DNA of 64,000 nt, taken from positions 434,001 to 498,000 of the forward strand of contig NZ_WPAG02000002.1 in NCBI RefSeq assembly GCF_013602415.1, given 5' to 3'. The DNA comes from Rhodococcus sp. B50. GTDB lineage: Bacteria > Actinomycetota > Actinomycetes > Mycobacteriales > Mycobacteriaceae. The notes below the pieces were generated by a model. It searched no databases and was not told the origin of the DNA. It saw only the letters and a program-made list of their open reading frames with translations. The position numbers were made by a program, and so were the translations under genes. The first letter of the stretch is position 1, and the number at the start of each line of letters is the position of its first letter. Below, in pieces: positions 36,660 through 45,825 of this stretch.

Positions 36660-38657
36660 CTAGAAGCGTCCGCCGCTCGACCCGCCGAAACCGCCACCCC
36701 CGAAACCGCCTCCTCCGAAGCCGCCTCCGCCGAAACCACCGCCGCTCCCGCTGTTGAGCACGCTGTTGATGAGGATGCCGCCGAGTACGGCCCCGGCGAT
36801 GTTGCCGCCCGACGACCCGCCGCGCGGCGGGCGCTGCTGGTAGTCCCACCGTTGCACGTCGTTCTGGGCGCTGCGCAGCGCCTCTACGGCGAGCGACGCG
36901 GCGGTCCGCGCGTACTGGATGGCGGCAGCAGGATCGGCATCCGCGGCCTGTCGCGCGGCCTGCAGGTGCCGCTCGGCTTCCGACAGTCGTGTGCGTGCCT
37001 TCGCGCCCACGACCCCGCGACGCGTTCCGATGAAGTCGGCCGCGGCGGTGACCTGCGCCTGCGCCGCGCTCAGATCCTGCTCGAGACGGCGACGCATCTC
37101 CTCGGCCTGCTGCTTGGCCTGCCGCGTCCGGGCGCGCAGCTCGTCGAGACGCGCATCGGCTTCCACGACCCGCGTGAAGCTGCCCAGCGGGTCGGTGTGC
37201 TGCTCGGCGCGCGCGTGTTCGAGTGCCTCCTGCACGGCCTTCAAAGCGTCGACGAGTTCGGGACCGCCGGCCTCGACGAGCTGCTTCGCATCCGCCACGC
37301 CCTGCTCGGCGTCCTCCATCGCCGCCGGGAGTGTCGCGATGGCGCGTCGGATGTCCTCGGCCGCGTGGTCGAGCGCGTCGAGCAGCGTCGCGGCATGACC
37401 GAGGGCGCGCTCGGCTTCGCGAATCGCGCGCACGGCGTCGCCTTGCTCGCCGACCGGTCGCGCCACCGCGGTGCGGCCCTGATCGATCGCGTTCTCGGCG
37501 AACGCGATCTCCTCTCGGGCCAGCGAGACGTTGTCCACGACCGGCGTCAGAGCGCCGGCGGGGAACTCCGAGTGCAACTGTCCGAGGATCCGTTCCGCCT
37601 CCGGGATGCGCGCCTGGAGGGCGATCGCCTGCTGAGTGAGGCCGTCCAGGCGAGCCGGGGCGTCGAGCAGCAGATTGCGCATCTTGTCGAACGCCTCGAC
37701 CTGGGCTTCGAGTTCGCGGTCGGCCTGCCCGCACGAGGAGATCAGCTGCACGAGCATGTCGCGCTGCTGCTCGGGTGTCTCCGGGATGTCGTCGTCGAGA
37801 CGCTGACGGATCTCGAACGCGTTCGCCAGCGCACCCTGGGCCTGCCGGTAGGCACGGTCGAAGGGGGCCACCGCCGCGTCCCCGAATTCACCCCGGGCGA
37901 GTTCGAGCGCCTCGGCGCTGGAACGGAGCGCGTTGTCGGTCTCGACGAGCAGGGTCTGCGCGTACTGATCGAGGCCTTCGATCGGCAGACCGCGCAGGGC
38001 CGTGGTGTCGGCCGGGTCGATCTGCGCGGCCTGGGCGGCGCCGGACTCGGCGCGCTTCTTCTTTGCCCGCCGGTTGTAGGCGTACACACCGGCACCGCCG
38101 GCCGCGATCACACCGCCGCCGACGAGCAGCGTCGTCACCGGGGCACTCGACGGCGTGAGCGCGTTGCTCAGGCCGTCGGCCGCGCCCACGGCGGCACCCG
38201 CCCAGTCGCCGTTCCGCAGGGCGGGCACGATGTCCGACGAGCTGATCCGGTCGCGCTCGCTCTCGGAGATCTCCGATCCCGGCGGTGTCCACAACGCGAA
38301 TTCGCGGTCGACGGTCGCGACCGCCAGCAGGGCGGTGTCGGCCCCGAAGTTGCTCGCCTGCGCGGTGGCCTGTGCCCAACTGTCGTAGTCGCGTCCGTCG
38401 AAGCTCGACACGTAGGTCACCCACAATTGGAGACCGTGCTCGTCGTAGAGGGTGTTCGTCGCCTCCTGGAGGCGTGCGACGTCGGCGTCGTCGAGCACTC
38501 CCGCAGAGTCGGTGATCGGCTGGGGAAGCCGCGAGGGTGGTTCGGCGGAAGCCGCCACCGGCAAGAGCAACCAGGCGGCCACTGCCAGCAGAGCAGGGAC
38601 GAATGCGAGCGCGGAACGTGCGGGTCGCCGGGACGGTGCGGCCGATACGTGTGCCAT
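36660..38657 (-). CDS. TPM-domain membrane protein with coiled coil and Gly-rich tail
   Basis: A 665-residue Rv2345-like protein: signal peptide ([22 protein letters not shown]), an extracytoplasmic TPM domain ([20 protein letters not shown]), a transmembrane helix near residues 165-185 ([20 protein letters not shown]), a long coiled-coil cytoplasmic part, and a C-terminal tail of FGGGG repeats. Proposed roles of TPM domains include protein quality control and repair at membranes; here unknown. ATG 38657 has TAGATT 7 nt upstream (leaderless). Confidence 0.85.
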   Translation of the reverse strand: MAHVSAAPSRRPARSALAFVPALLAVAAWLLLPVAASAEPPSRLPQPITDSAGVLDDADVARLQEATNTLYDEHGLQLWVTYVSSFDGRDYDSWAQATAQASNFGADTALLAVATVDREFALWTPPGSEISESERDRISSSDIVPALRNGDWAGAAVGAADGLSNALTPSSAPVTTLLVGGGVIAAGGAGVYAYNRRAKKKRAESGAAQAAQIDPADTTALRGLPIEGLDQYAQTLLVETDNALRSSAEALELARGEFGDAAVAPFDRAYRQAQGALANAFEIRQRLDDDIPETPEQQRDMLVQLISSCGQADRELEAQVEAFDKMRNLLLDAPARLDGLTQQAIALQARIPEAERILGQLHSEFPAGALTPVVDNVSLAREEIAFAENAIDQGRTAVARPVGEQGDAVRAIREAERALGHAATLLDALDHAAEDIRRAIATLPAAMEDAEQGVADAKQLVEAGGPELVDALKAVQEALEHARAEQHTDPLGSFTRVVEADARLDELRARTRQAKQQAEEMRRRLEQDLSAAQAQVTAAADFIGTRRGVVGAKARTRLSEAERHLQAARQAADADPAAAIQYARTAASLAVEALRSAQNDVQRWDYQQRPPRGGSSGGNIAGAVLGGILINSVLNSGSGGGFGGGGFGGGGFGGGGFGGSSGGRF

Positions 38658-38664
38658 GGAATCG

Positions 38665-38670
38665 AATCTA
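38665..38670 (-). promoter_or_regulatory. -10 box of a leaderless promoter for the TPM gene
   Basis: On the minus strand TAGATT is followed after 7 nt by ATG 38657, with no Shine-Dalgarno sequence. Confidence 0.6.
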
Positions 38671-38743
38671 GTGGCTGTGAGGCGTCGGCGGGGTCGGCGC
38701 GTCGTCCGGTCGACGCCTTCTCGTTCGCTGGCAGAATCAGGGG

Positions 38744-39436
38744 GTGAGCACCGCATCCCGCCGCACCGGCACCACCGCGACGTACACCGGGGACGACCTC
38801 GGGGTAGGCGCGCGCATCGCGCGCTGGCTCCGACGACTGATCGTCGGAGTGCTGCTCGCCGCTGTTCTCGTCGTGGGCGGAACGGCGCTGCGGGTCTGGC
38901 AGGTCGCGCGGATCGACGACCGCACGCCCGCCGACGCCATCGTCGTCCTCGGCGCGGCCCAGTATTCGGGGACACCCTCGTCGGTGTTCGAGGCCCGCCT
39001 CGAACAGGCCCTCAAGCTGTACGAGGCGGGAGTCTCGCCGCGGATCGTCACCGTCGGCGGCAAACAGGAAGGCGACCTGTTCACCGAGGCCGCGGCGGGG
39101 AAGAACTATCTCGTCTCGCGCGGCGTGCCGGCGGAATCGATCCTCGCCGTCGAAGAGGGCTCCGACACGCTGCTCAGCGTCGAGGCCGTCAGCCGGGAGA
39201 TGTCGGATCTCGGACTGTCGTCGGCAGTGTTGGTGAGCGACCCGTGGCACTCGCTGCGCACCCGCACCATGGCTCGCGACGCGGGTCTCGATGCGTGGAC
39301 CGCTCCCACCCGACAAGGCCCGGCGGTGTTCACCCGCGAGTCGCAGCTGCACGGGATCGCCCGCGAGACCGGCGCGTTGATCTGGTACCAGATCACCCAC
39401 TTCTCCGCCGATTTCCCGTACACGGCGGAGCAGTGA
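38744..39436 (+). CDS. DUF218 (YdcF/ElyC-like) membrane protein
   Basis: A 230-residue protein with one N-terminal transmembrane helix ([17 protein letters not shown]) and a DUF218 domain: [35 protein letters not shown], and [15 protein letters not shown]. The family is linked to cell-envelope metabolism. GTG 38744 has CAGAAT 6 nt upstream, so probably leaderless. It is divergent to the TPM gene and 38 bp upstream of dgt. Confidence 0.85.
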   Translation: MSTASRRTGTTATYTGDDLGVGARIARWLRRLIVGVLLAAVLVVGGTALRVWQVARIDDRTPADAIVVLGAAQYSGTPSSVFEARLEQALKLYEAGVSPRIVTVGGKQEGDLFTEAAAGKNYLVSRGVPAESILAVEEGSDTLLSVEAVSREMSDLGLSSAVLVSDPWHSLRTRTMARDAGLDAWTAPTRQGPAVFTRESQLHGIARETGALIWYQITHFSADFPYTAEQ

Positions 39437-39474
39437 GGCGGAACGTAGGGTCTTCGGTGACGGAAGGCAGTGTG

Positions 39475-40746
39475 ATGCAGGGCTACAGCGAACACGATCT
39501 CGAACGGCGCGTCGCCGAGCCGCGGAAGACCTCGGCGCTCGCCGGCTCGGAAGGCGCGGCGTCCGAACGGACCGCTTTCGCCCGCGACCGCGCCCGCGTG
39601 CAGCACTGCGCCGCCCTGCGCCGCCTGGCCGACAAGACACAGGTTGTCGGCCCCCGCGACGGCGACACCCCACGCACCCGCCTCACACATTCGATGGAGG
39701 TCGCGCAGATCGGCCGCAGCATCGCCGAAGGGCTCGGCTCCGACCCCGACCTTGTCGACCTCGCCGGACTCGCCCACGACATCGGGCACCCGCCCTACGG
39801 GCACAACGGCGAGCGGGCACTCGACGCGGTCGCAGAGTCCTGCGGCGGATTCGAGGGCAACGCGCAGAATTTGCGCATCCTCACCTGCCTCGAACCGAAG
39901 GTCCTCTATCCCGAGGGCACGAGCGCCGGCCTCAACCTCACCCGGGCCTCGCTCGACGCGACGCTCAAGTACCCGTGGACGCGTCCGCGTCCAGGCGCGA
40001 AGTTCGGTTCGTACGACGACGACGCCGAGGTCCTCCACTGGATCCGCGAGGGCGCACCCGAACGTCGCAAGTGCCTCGAGGCGCAGATCATGGACTGGTC
40101 CGACGACGTCGCGTACTCGGTGCACGACCTCGAGGACGGCGTCATCGACGGTCGCATCGACCTGCGGATGCTCGAGGATCCCGACGAGGTCACCGGGCTC
40201 ATCGAAGTGGGCATGCGCGAGTTCTCGGGTCTCGACCCAGCCGAACTGACCGAGGCTGCCAAACGGTTGTCGTCCATGCCGGTCGTCCGCGCCGTCGGCA
40301 CCTTCGACGGCACCCTCGCCTGCTCCGTCGCGCTCAAGAAGCTGACCAGCGAGCTGGTAGGCCGCTTCGCCAACGCAGCGATCCTCGGGACTCGGGAGGC
40401 GACGGAGGGCCGACGCGTCACCCGGTACGACGCCGACCTCGTGATCCCGCCGATCGTGGCGTCGGAGGTCGCGCTGCTCAAGACGATGGCGCTGCAGTTC
40501 GTCATGTCCGACCGCGCCCACCGCACGCGCCAGGAATCGCAGCGCGAACGCATCCATCGCGTCGCCGAGTGGCTGCTGCGCACCGCGCCGGTGGGGCTCG
40601 ACCCGTTCTTCGTCGCCGCATGGAAGGCGGCGCCCGACGACGCCGCGAAGGTGCGGGTTGTGGTCGACCAGATTGCCTCGTGCACCGAATCGCGCCTCGA
40701 GCGGATCGATCGCGACAGCCTCGCCGCGCAGGCGAGCTGGGGCTGA
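39475..40746 (+). CDS. dgt: Deoxyguanosinetriphosphate triphosphohydrolase
   Basis: A 423-residue HD-domain dNTPase: [10 protein letters not shown] (first His), [15 protein letters not shown] (HD) and [13 protein letters not shown] (last Asp). It cleaves dNTPs to nucleoside and tripolyphosphate, limiting the dNTP pool. ATG 39475 with GGAAGG upstream; GTG 39457 is in frame, 5 nt after TAGGGT, and would add six residues if leaderless. Position before dnaG is conserved. Confidence 0.93.
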   Translation: MQGYSEHDLERRVAEPRKTSALAGSEGAASERTAFARDRARVQHCAALRRLADKTQVVGPRDGDTPRTRLTHSMEVAQIGRSIAEGLGSDPDLVDLAGLAHDIGHPPYGHNGERALDAVAESCGGFEGNAQNLRILTCLEPKVLYPEGTSAGLNLTRASLDATLKYPWTRPRPGAKFGSYDDDAEVLHWIREGAPERRKCLEAQIMDWSDDVAYSVHDLEDGVIDGRIDLRMLEDPDEVTGLIEVGMREFSGLDPAELTEAAKRLSSMPVVRAVGTFDGTLACSVALKKLTSELVGRFANAAILGTREATEGRRVTRYDADLVIPPIVASEVALLKTMALQFVMSDRAHRTRQESQRERIHRVAEWLLRTAPVGLDPFFVAAWKAAPDDAAKVRVVVDQIASCTESRLERIDRDSLAAQASWG

Positions 40747-40876
40747 CACGGACTTTACACCCGGCGCGGACACATTCTCGGGGTCTGCGGAGGTGTATCT
40801 GTCCGCGGGACGCGCCGACCGACTCGGGTCTGCCGGTCGCAGCCGACCGTTGTGCCGGACGGTCGGCGCGGCGGCT

Positions 40877-40882
40877 TAGACT
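40877..40882 (+). promoter_or_regulatory. -10 box of leaderless dnaG promoter
   Basis: TAGACT followed by a 7-nt spacer and GTG 40890; no ribosome binding site precedes the GTG. Confidence 0.6.
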
Positions 40883-40889
40883 CGTCACC

Positions 40890-42785
40890 GTGGCCGGACG
40901 TATTTCAGACAGAGACATCGCGGCCATTCGCGACCGCGTGCGCATCGAGGACATCGTCGGCGAGTACGTTGCACTCAAGCGCGGCGGCGCCGACTCGCTC
41001 AAGGGCCTGTGCCCCTTCCACGACGAGAAGTCTCCGTCCTTCCACGTGCGGCCCAACCACGGTCACTTCCACTGCTTCGGCTGCGGCGAGGGCGGCGACG
41101 TTTACTCGTTCCTGCAGAAGATCGAGCACGTCAGCTTCGTCGAAGCAGTCGAACAGCTCGCCGAGCGTGTCGGCTACACGCTGAACTACGAGGGCGGAGG
41201 TCCGTCCGTCCAGCGCGACCGGGGTACCCGCGCGCGGCTGGTCGCGGCGAACGCGGCCGCTCAGCAGTTCTACGCCGAGCAGCTGCGCACTCCCGAGGCG
41301 CAGGCCGCTCGCGACTACCTGACCGAACGCAACTTCGATCAGGCTGCCGCAGAGACGTTCGGTTGCGGCTTCGCGCCCGCCGGCTGGGACGCGCTCACCA
41401 AGCATCTCCTCGGCCGGGGATTCGAGTTCTCGGAACTCGAGGCCGCGGGGTTGTCGCGGCAGGGACGCCGCGGACCGATCGACCGGTTCCATCGTCGTCT
41501 GCTGTGGCCCATCCGCAATCTTGCGGGAGACGTCATCGGTTTCGGTGCCCGCCGCCTGTACGACGACGACCAGATCACCGCGAAGTACATGAACACACCG
41601 GAAACGGTGCTGTACAAGAAGTCTCAGGTGCTGTTCGGTCTCGACCTCGCCAAGCGCGAGATCGCCAAGTCGCATCAGGCCGTGATCGTCGAGGGATACA
41701 CCGACGTCATGGCCATGCATCTGGCCGGTGTGAAGACCGCGGTTGCCGCGTGCGGCACCGCTTTCGGCGACGAGCATCTTGCGCTGCTGCGACGACTCCT
41801 CATGGACGACAGCTTCTTCCGTGGCGAGGTCATCTACACCTTCGACGGCGACGACGCCGGTCGTGCGGCGGCGATGAAGGCGTTCGAGGGAGATCAGAAG
41901 ACCGCGGCGAAGACCTACGTCGCGATCGCACCCAAGGGTATGGACCCGTGCGAGCTGCGGCAGCAGTCGGGCGACGGCGCGGTGCGCGACCTCATCGCCC
42001 GCCGCACACCGATGTTCGAGTTCGTCGTGAAATCGATTCTCTCCGAACACGACCTCGACACCGTTGAAGGCCGCGTCGAAGCTCTGCGCCGGTGCGTTCC
42101 GGTGGTGGCCCGCATCAAAGACCGCACGATCCGCGACAACTACGCGGTGCAACTCGCGCACTGGACGGGATGGGACGACATCCCCACGGTGCGCCGACGC
42201 GTGCAGGAGGAAGCGCGACGGGGAGTTCGTGCACCGGAAGCGAAGACGCGGCCGGCTACGGCCACGGCAGAGCCCGTCTCGGCCCTGCGGCGCCCCCGCT
42301 CCAACGATCCGGCGCTGTGGCCGCAACGCGACGCGCTCAAGGCCGCTCTGCAGTATCCGGGCATCGCGGGAACCGTCTTCGACTCCCTGCCGCCGGAAAC
42401 CTTTACCGATCCCGCTTACGCGGCGGTGCGGCAGGCCGTCGCCGACGCCGGCGGAACGGCCGCCGGCCTCGGGGGAGCCGAATGGGTCGACGCCGTGGGC
42501 AGGGCGGCGACAGATCCCGTCGCGCATTCGCTGGTGATGGAACTCGCCGTCGAACCGGTCCCCACCGAAGAGGACCGACTGCCGCGCTACATCGGCGGCG
42601 TGCTGGCCCGGCTGCAGGAGGTCTGGGTCGGTGAACAGGTGGCCGAACTGAAGTCCAAATTGCAGCGGATCTCCCCGGCCACCGAGTCCGAGGAGTTCCA
42701 CGCTCTGCTCGGCGACCTCATGGCGCTCGAACAGTATCGGCGGAGCTTGCTCGACCAGGCTATCGGTGACGGCCTGGCCGGCTGA
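40890..42785 (+). CDS. dnaG: DNA primase
   Basis: A 631-residue primase: CHC2 zinc finger (C41-x2-H44 ... C62-x2-C65), TOPRIM core (VIVEGYTDVMAMH and FDGDDAGR) and a C-terminal DnaB-binding domain. It makes RNA primers for replication. The start is set by the leaderless promoter TAGACT. Confidence 0.96.
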   Translation: MAGRISDRDIAAIRDRVRIEDIVGEYVALKRGGADSLKGLCPFHDEKSPSFHVRPNHGHFHCFGCGEGGDVYSFLQKIEHVSFVEAVEQLAERVGYTLNYEGGGPSVQRDRGTRARLVAANAAAQQFYAEQLRTPEAQAARDYLTERNFDQAAAETFGCGFAPAGWDALTKHLLGRGFEFSELEAAGLSRQGRRGPIDRFHRRLLWPIRNLAGDVIGFGARRLYDDDQITAKYMNTPETVLYKKSQVLFGLDLAKREIAKSHQAVIVEGYTDVMAMHLAGVKTAVAACGTAFGDEHLALLRRLLMDDSFFRGEVIYTFDGDDAGRAAAMKAFEGDQKTAAKTYVAIAPKGMDPCELRQQSGDGAVRDLIARRTPMFEFVVKSILSEHDLDTVEGRVEALRRCVPVVARIKDRTIRDNYAVQLAHWTGWDDIPTVRRRVQEEARRGVRAPEAKTRPATATAEPVSALRRPRSNDPALWPQRDALKAALQYPGIAGTVFDSLPPETFTDPAYAAVRQAVADAGGTAAGLGGAEWVDAVGRAATDPVAHSLVMELAVEPVPTEEDRLPRYIGGVLARLQEVWVGEQVAELKSKLQRISPATESEEFHALLGDLMALEQYRRSLLDQAIGDGLAG

Positions 42786-42789
42786 CCAC

Positions 42790-43032
42790 CTACTTCTTCA
42801 ACTGGTCCCGCGGGATCATGATCGTGGTCGTCTCGTCGATAGGCTTCATCGGTTCGAGTTTGGGCTGAGGGCTGAGCGAGTCGGCGAGTTTCTGGCGACC
42901 CACCTCGATCGCCTTCTTCGTGACGGGACTCGCGGCTACCGCCTTGGCCGTCTTGCTGAGCTGTTCGTACCTCGCGCGACCCGCTCGGGTGCCGAGCACG
43001 TATCCCGCAGCGACCCCGACCAACAAACCCAT
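42790..43032 (-). CDS. YtxH-like small membrane protein
   Basis: An 80-residue protein starting MGLLVGVAAGYVLGTRAGRARYEQL, a glycine-zipper type transmembrane helix followed by a basic amphipathic helix, as in YtxH-domain proteins. AAGGAC precedes the ATG. It converges on dnaG (4-bp gap). Function unknown. Confidence 0.75.
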   Translation of the reverse strand: MGLLVGVAAGYVLGTRAGRARYEQLSKTAKAVAASPVTKKAIEVGRQKLADSLSPQPKLEPMKPIDETTTIMIPRDQLKK

Positions 43033-43112
43033 CAATGTGCTGTCCTTCCACCTGTGACTGCGTCGCCCCCATCCTGCCCGATGACCCTGCAGCATGCCCA
43101 CAAGCAGGCGAT

Positions 43113-43142
43113 TTGGTGCTGCGGCGGGTGGGACGCTATGGT
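43113..43142 (+). promoter_or_regulatory. Promoter of tRNA-Asn
   Basis: TTGGTG (43113-43118) and TATGGT (43137-43142) are separated by 18 bp and lie just upstream of the tRNA. Confidence 0.55.
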
Positions 43143-43183
43143 TTTTCACGCACCGGGGGAAACCGCGGAGCGCCGCAGGACAA

Positions 43184-43256
43184 TCCCCTGTAGCTCAATT
43201 GGCAGAGCATTCGACTGTTAATCGAACGGTTGCTGGTTCGAGTCCAGCCGGGGGAG
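43184..43256 (+). tRNA. tRNA-Asn (GTT)
   Basis: A 73-nt cloverleaf: 7-bp acceptor stem (TCCCCTG with CGGGGGA, one G-T pair), anticodon stem TTCGA/TCGAA around CTGTTAA, T arm GCTGG-TTCGAGT-CCAGC. CCA is not encoded. Matches asnT next to dnaG in mycobacteria (from memory). Confidence 0.97.
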
Positions 43257-43262
43257 CGCCCA

Positions 43263-43297
43263 AGAATCCTCCCACCCGTCACGGGTGGGAGGATTCT
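43263..43297 (+). terminator. Terminator after tRNA-Asn
   Basis: A perfect 16-bp stem (AGAATCCTCCCACCCG and complement) with a 3-nt loop, starting 7 nt after the tRNA. Confidence 0.8.
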
Positions 43298-43405
43298 GTG
43301 CATCCGGAGGTGTACCGATACGGCAGAGCATCTGCTGATGTGATCTCCGTTACTTCACACCCGGCCGAGTGTTGCCCGCTGTGTCCGGGTAGCATTCGAT
43401 CGCGC

Positions 43406-43436
43406 CGTGCGACGAGTGCGGCACTGTGCGACGAGT
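43406..43436. repeat. 12-bp direct repeat upstream of the CAT tRNA
   Basis: GTGCGACGAGTG occurs at 43406-43417 and 43425-43436 (19-bp period). Upstream, TAGCAT at 43389-43394 may be the -10 box of the tRNA promoter. Confidence 0.45.
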
Positions 43437-43447
43437 GTCGTCGCGAC

Positions 43448-43521
43448 GGGGCGGTAGCTCAGTCGGTTAGAGCCGCGGACTCATAATCCGCTGGTCGTGG
43501 GTTCGAGCCCCACCCGCCCCA
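43448..43521 (+). tRNA. tRNA with CAT anticodon (Met-elongator or Ile2); attachment site of the element
   Basis: A 74-nt cloverleaf: acceptor GGGGCGG/CCGCCCC, anticodon loop CTCATAA (anticodon CAT), T arm GTGGG-TTCGAGC-CCCAC, discriminator A, no CCA. CAT can be elongator Met or lysidine-modified Ile2; I cannot decide from sequence. Its 3' half (from 43478) is repeated at 57302-57346, so it is the integration site; the tRNA is kept intact by the att sequence the element supplies. Confidence 0.95.
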
Positions 43522-44879
43522 CTCTCACTACCAGGCACTTCGCCAGATTCCAGCGGTACGAACAGGTTCGGATCGTCCTCAGTGGTCACCGAATGGTCAC
43601 GCGGGGTTCTGGGTACCAACGATGCAGCGGCCTCCGCTGCCTGAGCACCGACCCCTCCGAGGAGGTGCGAGTAGGTGTCCGACGTGATCGAGATGGACGA
43701 GTGGCCGAGGCGCTTCGACACCACCGCGATCGGGACGCCGGCGGCGAGCATCAGCGACGCCTGCCCGTGGCGGAGGTCGTGGAGGCGGATCGGACGCAGT
43801 CCTGCGGCCGCGGACAGTCGCGCGAACTCGCTCGAGACGAACGACGGCGGCAGGGGAGTCCCGTCCTCGCGAGCGAACACCAGGCCGTGGTCGCTGTACG
43901 CCTCACCCCAGGCCGCGCGCTCGGTGTCCTGCGTGAGCTTCTGGGACAGGAGCACGCCGACCGTGGCCTGGTCGAGGTCGACGACCCGATCCTCACCCGA
44001 TGCCGTCTTGGGCCGGCCGAACCGGAACTGTCGGTGCTCGCCCTTGCAGTACTGGCACACCACGCCGGCGCCGTCGATCTCGACGAGCTGCTGACGCACG
44101 ATGATGATTCCGCGCGTGAGGTCGACGTCATCCCAGCGCAGGCCCGCGGCCTCACCGCGCCGCAGTCCCGTCATTGCCATGACCTCAAATAGTGCTCCGA
44201 GGCGATCGGTGCCGACGTGATCGAGGAACTTGCCCAGCTCTTCCGGCTCCCACGGCGTGACCTTCGGACGAGGGGCGCGGGGGAGCTCGAGGTTCTCGGC
44301 TGCGTTGTGGCCGACGAGGTGCTTTCGCTTCGCCGAGGTGAGGGCCGACCGCAGGGTCGCATGGACGCGGCGGATCGTCGCGGGGCTGAGGGCGGTCGGG
44401 TTGCGACGCTGACCCTTGCGGATCTTCTCGTCGGGCTTGGGTTTCGTCGGCGGCTCGGCGATGTCGCGAAGCATCTTCTCCACGTGCGTCGCTCGCAGGT
44501 CCCCGAGACGCAGGCGGCCGAGGTGGGGGATCAGGTAGGTGTCGATGTGCTGGCGGTAGGACCGCACAGTGGTCGGGCGGATGCCGGATGCTTCCTTGGT
44601 CGCGATCCACTGGTTCAGGTACTCGGCGACCGTGATCCGGTTGTCGTGGGCCACCTGCCCATTCGCCACCGAGGTGAGGTACTTGCTCAGCTCCTCCTGT
44701 GCGTCGTCGGAGGTACGGAAGCCGGACTTGCGGACCTGGCGGCGCTTGCCCGTGGCGGGGTCGATACCGAGGTCGGCAACGAATGTCCAGGACCCGTGCG
44801 CCTTCTTGCAGGCTTTCCGCCGGCCCTTGGCGTCACGCTCGACGGGGCATTTGCACCGCTTGTAGACCGAGCCCTTCAT
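43467..44879 (-). CDS. int: Tyrosine integrase of the element
   Basis: A 470-residue tyrosine recombinase: N-terminal Cys-rich arm-binding part (C9, C11, C24), SAM-like core-binding domain and catalytic domain with R240 (TGLRRGE), K291 (GRPKTASGEDR), H367-x2-R370 (HDLRH), H393 (LGHSS) and Y403 (SDTYSHL). It mediates tRNA-site integration and excision. Its 3' end runs through the att core on the antisense strand of the tRNA, so the last residues (after GARTHDQRIMS) come from chromosomal DNA: PRL here, versus an 11-residue tail in the excised form. The ATG overlaps the repressor stop (ATGA). Confidence 0.95.
   Translation of the reverse strand: MKGSVYKRCKCPVERDAKGRRKACKKAHGSWTFVADLGIDPATGKRRQVRKSGFRTSDDAQEELSKYLTSVANGQVAHDNRITVAEYLNQWIATKEASGIRPTTVRSYRQHIDTYLIPHLGRLRLGDLRATHVEKMLRDIAEPPTKPKPDEKIRKGQRRNPTALSPATIRRVHATLRSALTSAKRKHLVGHNAAENLELPRAPRPKVTPWEPEELGKFLDHVGTDRLGALFEVMAMTGLRRGEAAGLRWDDVDLTRGIIIVRQQLVEIDGAGVVCQYCKGEHRQFRFGRPKTASGEDRVVDLDQATVGVLLSQKLTQDTERAAWGEAYSDHGLVFAREDGTPLPPSFVSSEFARLSAAAGLRPIRLHDLRHGQASLMLAAGVPIAVVSKRLGHSSISITSDTYSHLLGGVGAQAAEAAASLVPRTPRDHSVTTEDDPNLFVPLESGEVPGSESGAGGARTHDQRIMSPRL
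43478..43522. other. attL
   Basis: The 45-bp repeat inside the CAT tRNA. Identical to attR for the first 20 bp (from GACTCATAATCC), then differing at only two positions (T43498 and A43512), which pair with each other in the T stem. Confidence 0.9.
43583..43600 (-). repeat. Paired TGGTCAC sites near attL
   Basis: TGGTCAC at 43583-43589 and 43594-43600, 11 bp apart, within the integrase 3' end. The same heptamer (as GTGACCA) recurs at 48910-48935, 54199-54216 and 57177-57201. Candidates for arm-type integrase sites or another element-specific protein. Confidence 0.45.
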
Positions 44880-45364
44880 GCCTCCCCTTCCAACTCAAGG
44901 TATCGGATGATGTCTGGCACCTTGTCCTGCACATGAAGGCTGATATCCATGGCTTGTGCGGCGTGGACTTGGATTGATCTGGTCGCCTCAGTGAAGTCCC
45001 GCAGTAGGCCCAAGAGGCGCGCGAGATCTTCGCGGACGACATTGCTGTCTGTGTCGGCGGGCTGCAGTTTTTCAAGGTCAAACATCCGTAGGGACGCACC
45101 GCTCGGCATCACCACTTCGGTCTGACGGCGTAGGTCGAATAGGTCGTCGATCGTGGTGCCGAGCACTGTTGCAAGGGCCACCACCTCCACTGCAGTGAAT
45201 GCGCGCTTGCCGGCCTCCGCAGCCGAGACCGCTTGACGACTCCATGGCTTCCCGAGAAGGGGTGCGAGTAAGGCGCCCAGCCCTTCCTGTGTCATCTCAC
45301 CAATCCCAGGTTGAGCTTTGCGGAGTTCCTGGATCCGCCGGCCAATCACTTCCTCGATCCGCAT
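44876..45364 (-). CDS. Helix-turn-helix (Xre-type) repressor
   Basis: A 162-residue protein: N-terminal Xre-like HTH (MRIEEVIGRRIQELRKAQPG, MTQEGLGALL and WSRQAVSAAEAGKRAFTAVE), then a helical region (ADTDSNVVREDLARLLGLLRD) likely for dimerisation. Position upstream of int and divergent to xis makes it the CI/Stl-type master repressor. ATG 45364 has GAAGGAAC upstream; the TGA overlaps the int start, coupling both. No peptidase domain is seen, so it is not a LexA-like self-cleaving repressor and may be derepressed by a protein partner. Confidence 0.8.
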   Translation of the reverse strand: MRIEEVIGRRIQELRKAQPGIGEMTQEGLGALLAPLLGKPWSRQAVSAAEAGKRAFTAVEVVALATVLGTTIDDLFDLRRQTEVVMPSGASLRMFDLEKLQPADTDSNVVREDLARLLGLLRDFTEATRSIQVHAAQAMDISLHVQDKVPDIIRYLELEGEA

Positions 45365-45394
45365 TGTTCCTTCTGGCGTCGTGTGAGCGAATGT

Positions 45395-45493
45395 GGTGTC
45401 CGAATGAGCATGACACGACATTTTTGCGTTGACAAGCGTGAACCGACGGTGTTCCATGGTCATCGTGAATCGGACAGTCTGATTCACGATGAC
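45395..45493. promoter_or_regulatory. Divergent control region of repressor/int and xis
   Basis: A perfect 13-bp inverted repeat GTCATCGTGAATC/GATTCACGATGAC with a 9-bp centre (45459-45471 and 45481-45493) ends 12 bp before the xis ATG. A consensus -35 TTGACA (45429-45434, plus strand) with a weak -10 (TTCCAT, 17-bp spacing) runs into it. On the minus strand TTGTCA and CATGCT (17-bp spacing) can serve the repressor. This is the likely genetic switch. Confidence 0.65.
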
Positions 45494-45505
45494 AAAGGAG
45501 GGGTG

Positions 45506-45739
45506 ATGGGTCGTCGATCGATGGGCATGACAACCGAGGAGATCAAGGCGCTCGGCACCGTGACGGATCTCCGGACTGCCCTCAAGGCGGCCGGAATTGG
45601 CACGACGTATGGCTACCGCATGGCCGCAGCGAACGAGCTTCCGTTCCCGGTGCGCCGAGTAGGCCGTCAGTACCGAGTTCCGGTCGCGGGCCTTCTGAAG
45701 GCTCTGGAGATCGAAAACGACACCAAGGCGACCGCGTGA
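45506..45739 (+). CDS. Excisionase-type HTH protein
   Basis: A 77-residue protein of the MerR-like/excisionase HTH type: VTDLRTALKAAGIGTTYGYR followed by ELPFPVRRVGRQYRVPVAGLLKAL, with the wing residues GRQYRVP typical of such proteins. AAAGGAGG precedes the ATG. As the first rightward gene opposite the repressor it probably acts as the excision factor and/or an early regulator. Confidence 0.82.
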   Translation: MGRRSMGMTTEEIKALGTVTDLRTALKAAGIGTTYGYRMAAANELPFPVRRVGRQYRVPVAGLLKALEIENDTKATA

Positions 45740-45764
45740 CAGCTCAGCGGTCTGCCGGAATGCG

Positions 45765-45792
45765 AATGCCGGCGGGGGCAACCGCCGGCATT
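45765..45792 (+). terminator. GC-rich hairpin between the first two early genes
   Basis: A perfect 11-bp stem AATGCCGGCGG with its complement and a 6-nt loop, 25 bp after the xis-like stop and 33 bp before the next ATG. No T tract; it could be a partial terminator or processing/stability hairpin giving xis a different level from the rest of the operon. Confidence 0.45.
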
Positions 45793-45825
45793 CAGGAGAA
45801 CCAACTCACAGCAAGGGAGAGATTC

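Noticed and set aside
36660..38975. Upstream extension of the TPM gene to about 38975
   Set aside because: ATG 38657 has a leaderless promoter and a signal peptide right after it; the extension lies over the divergent DUF218 gene.
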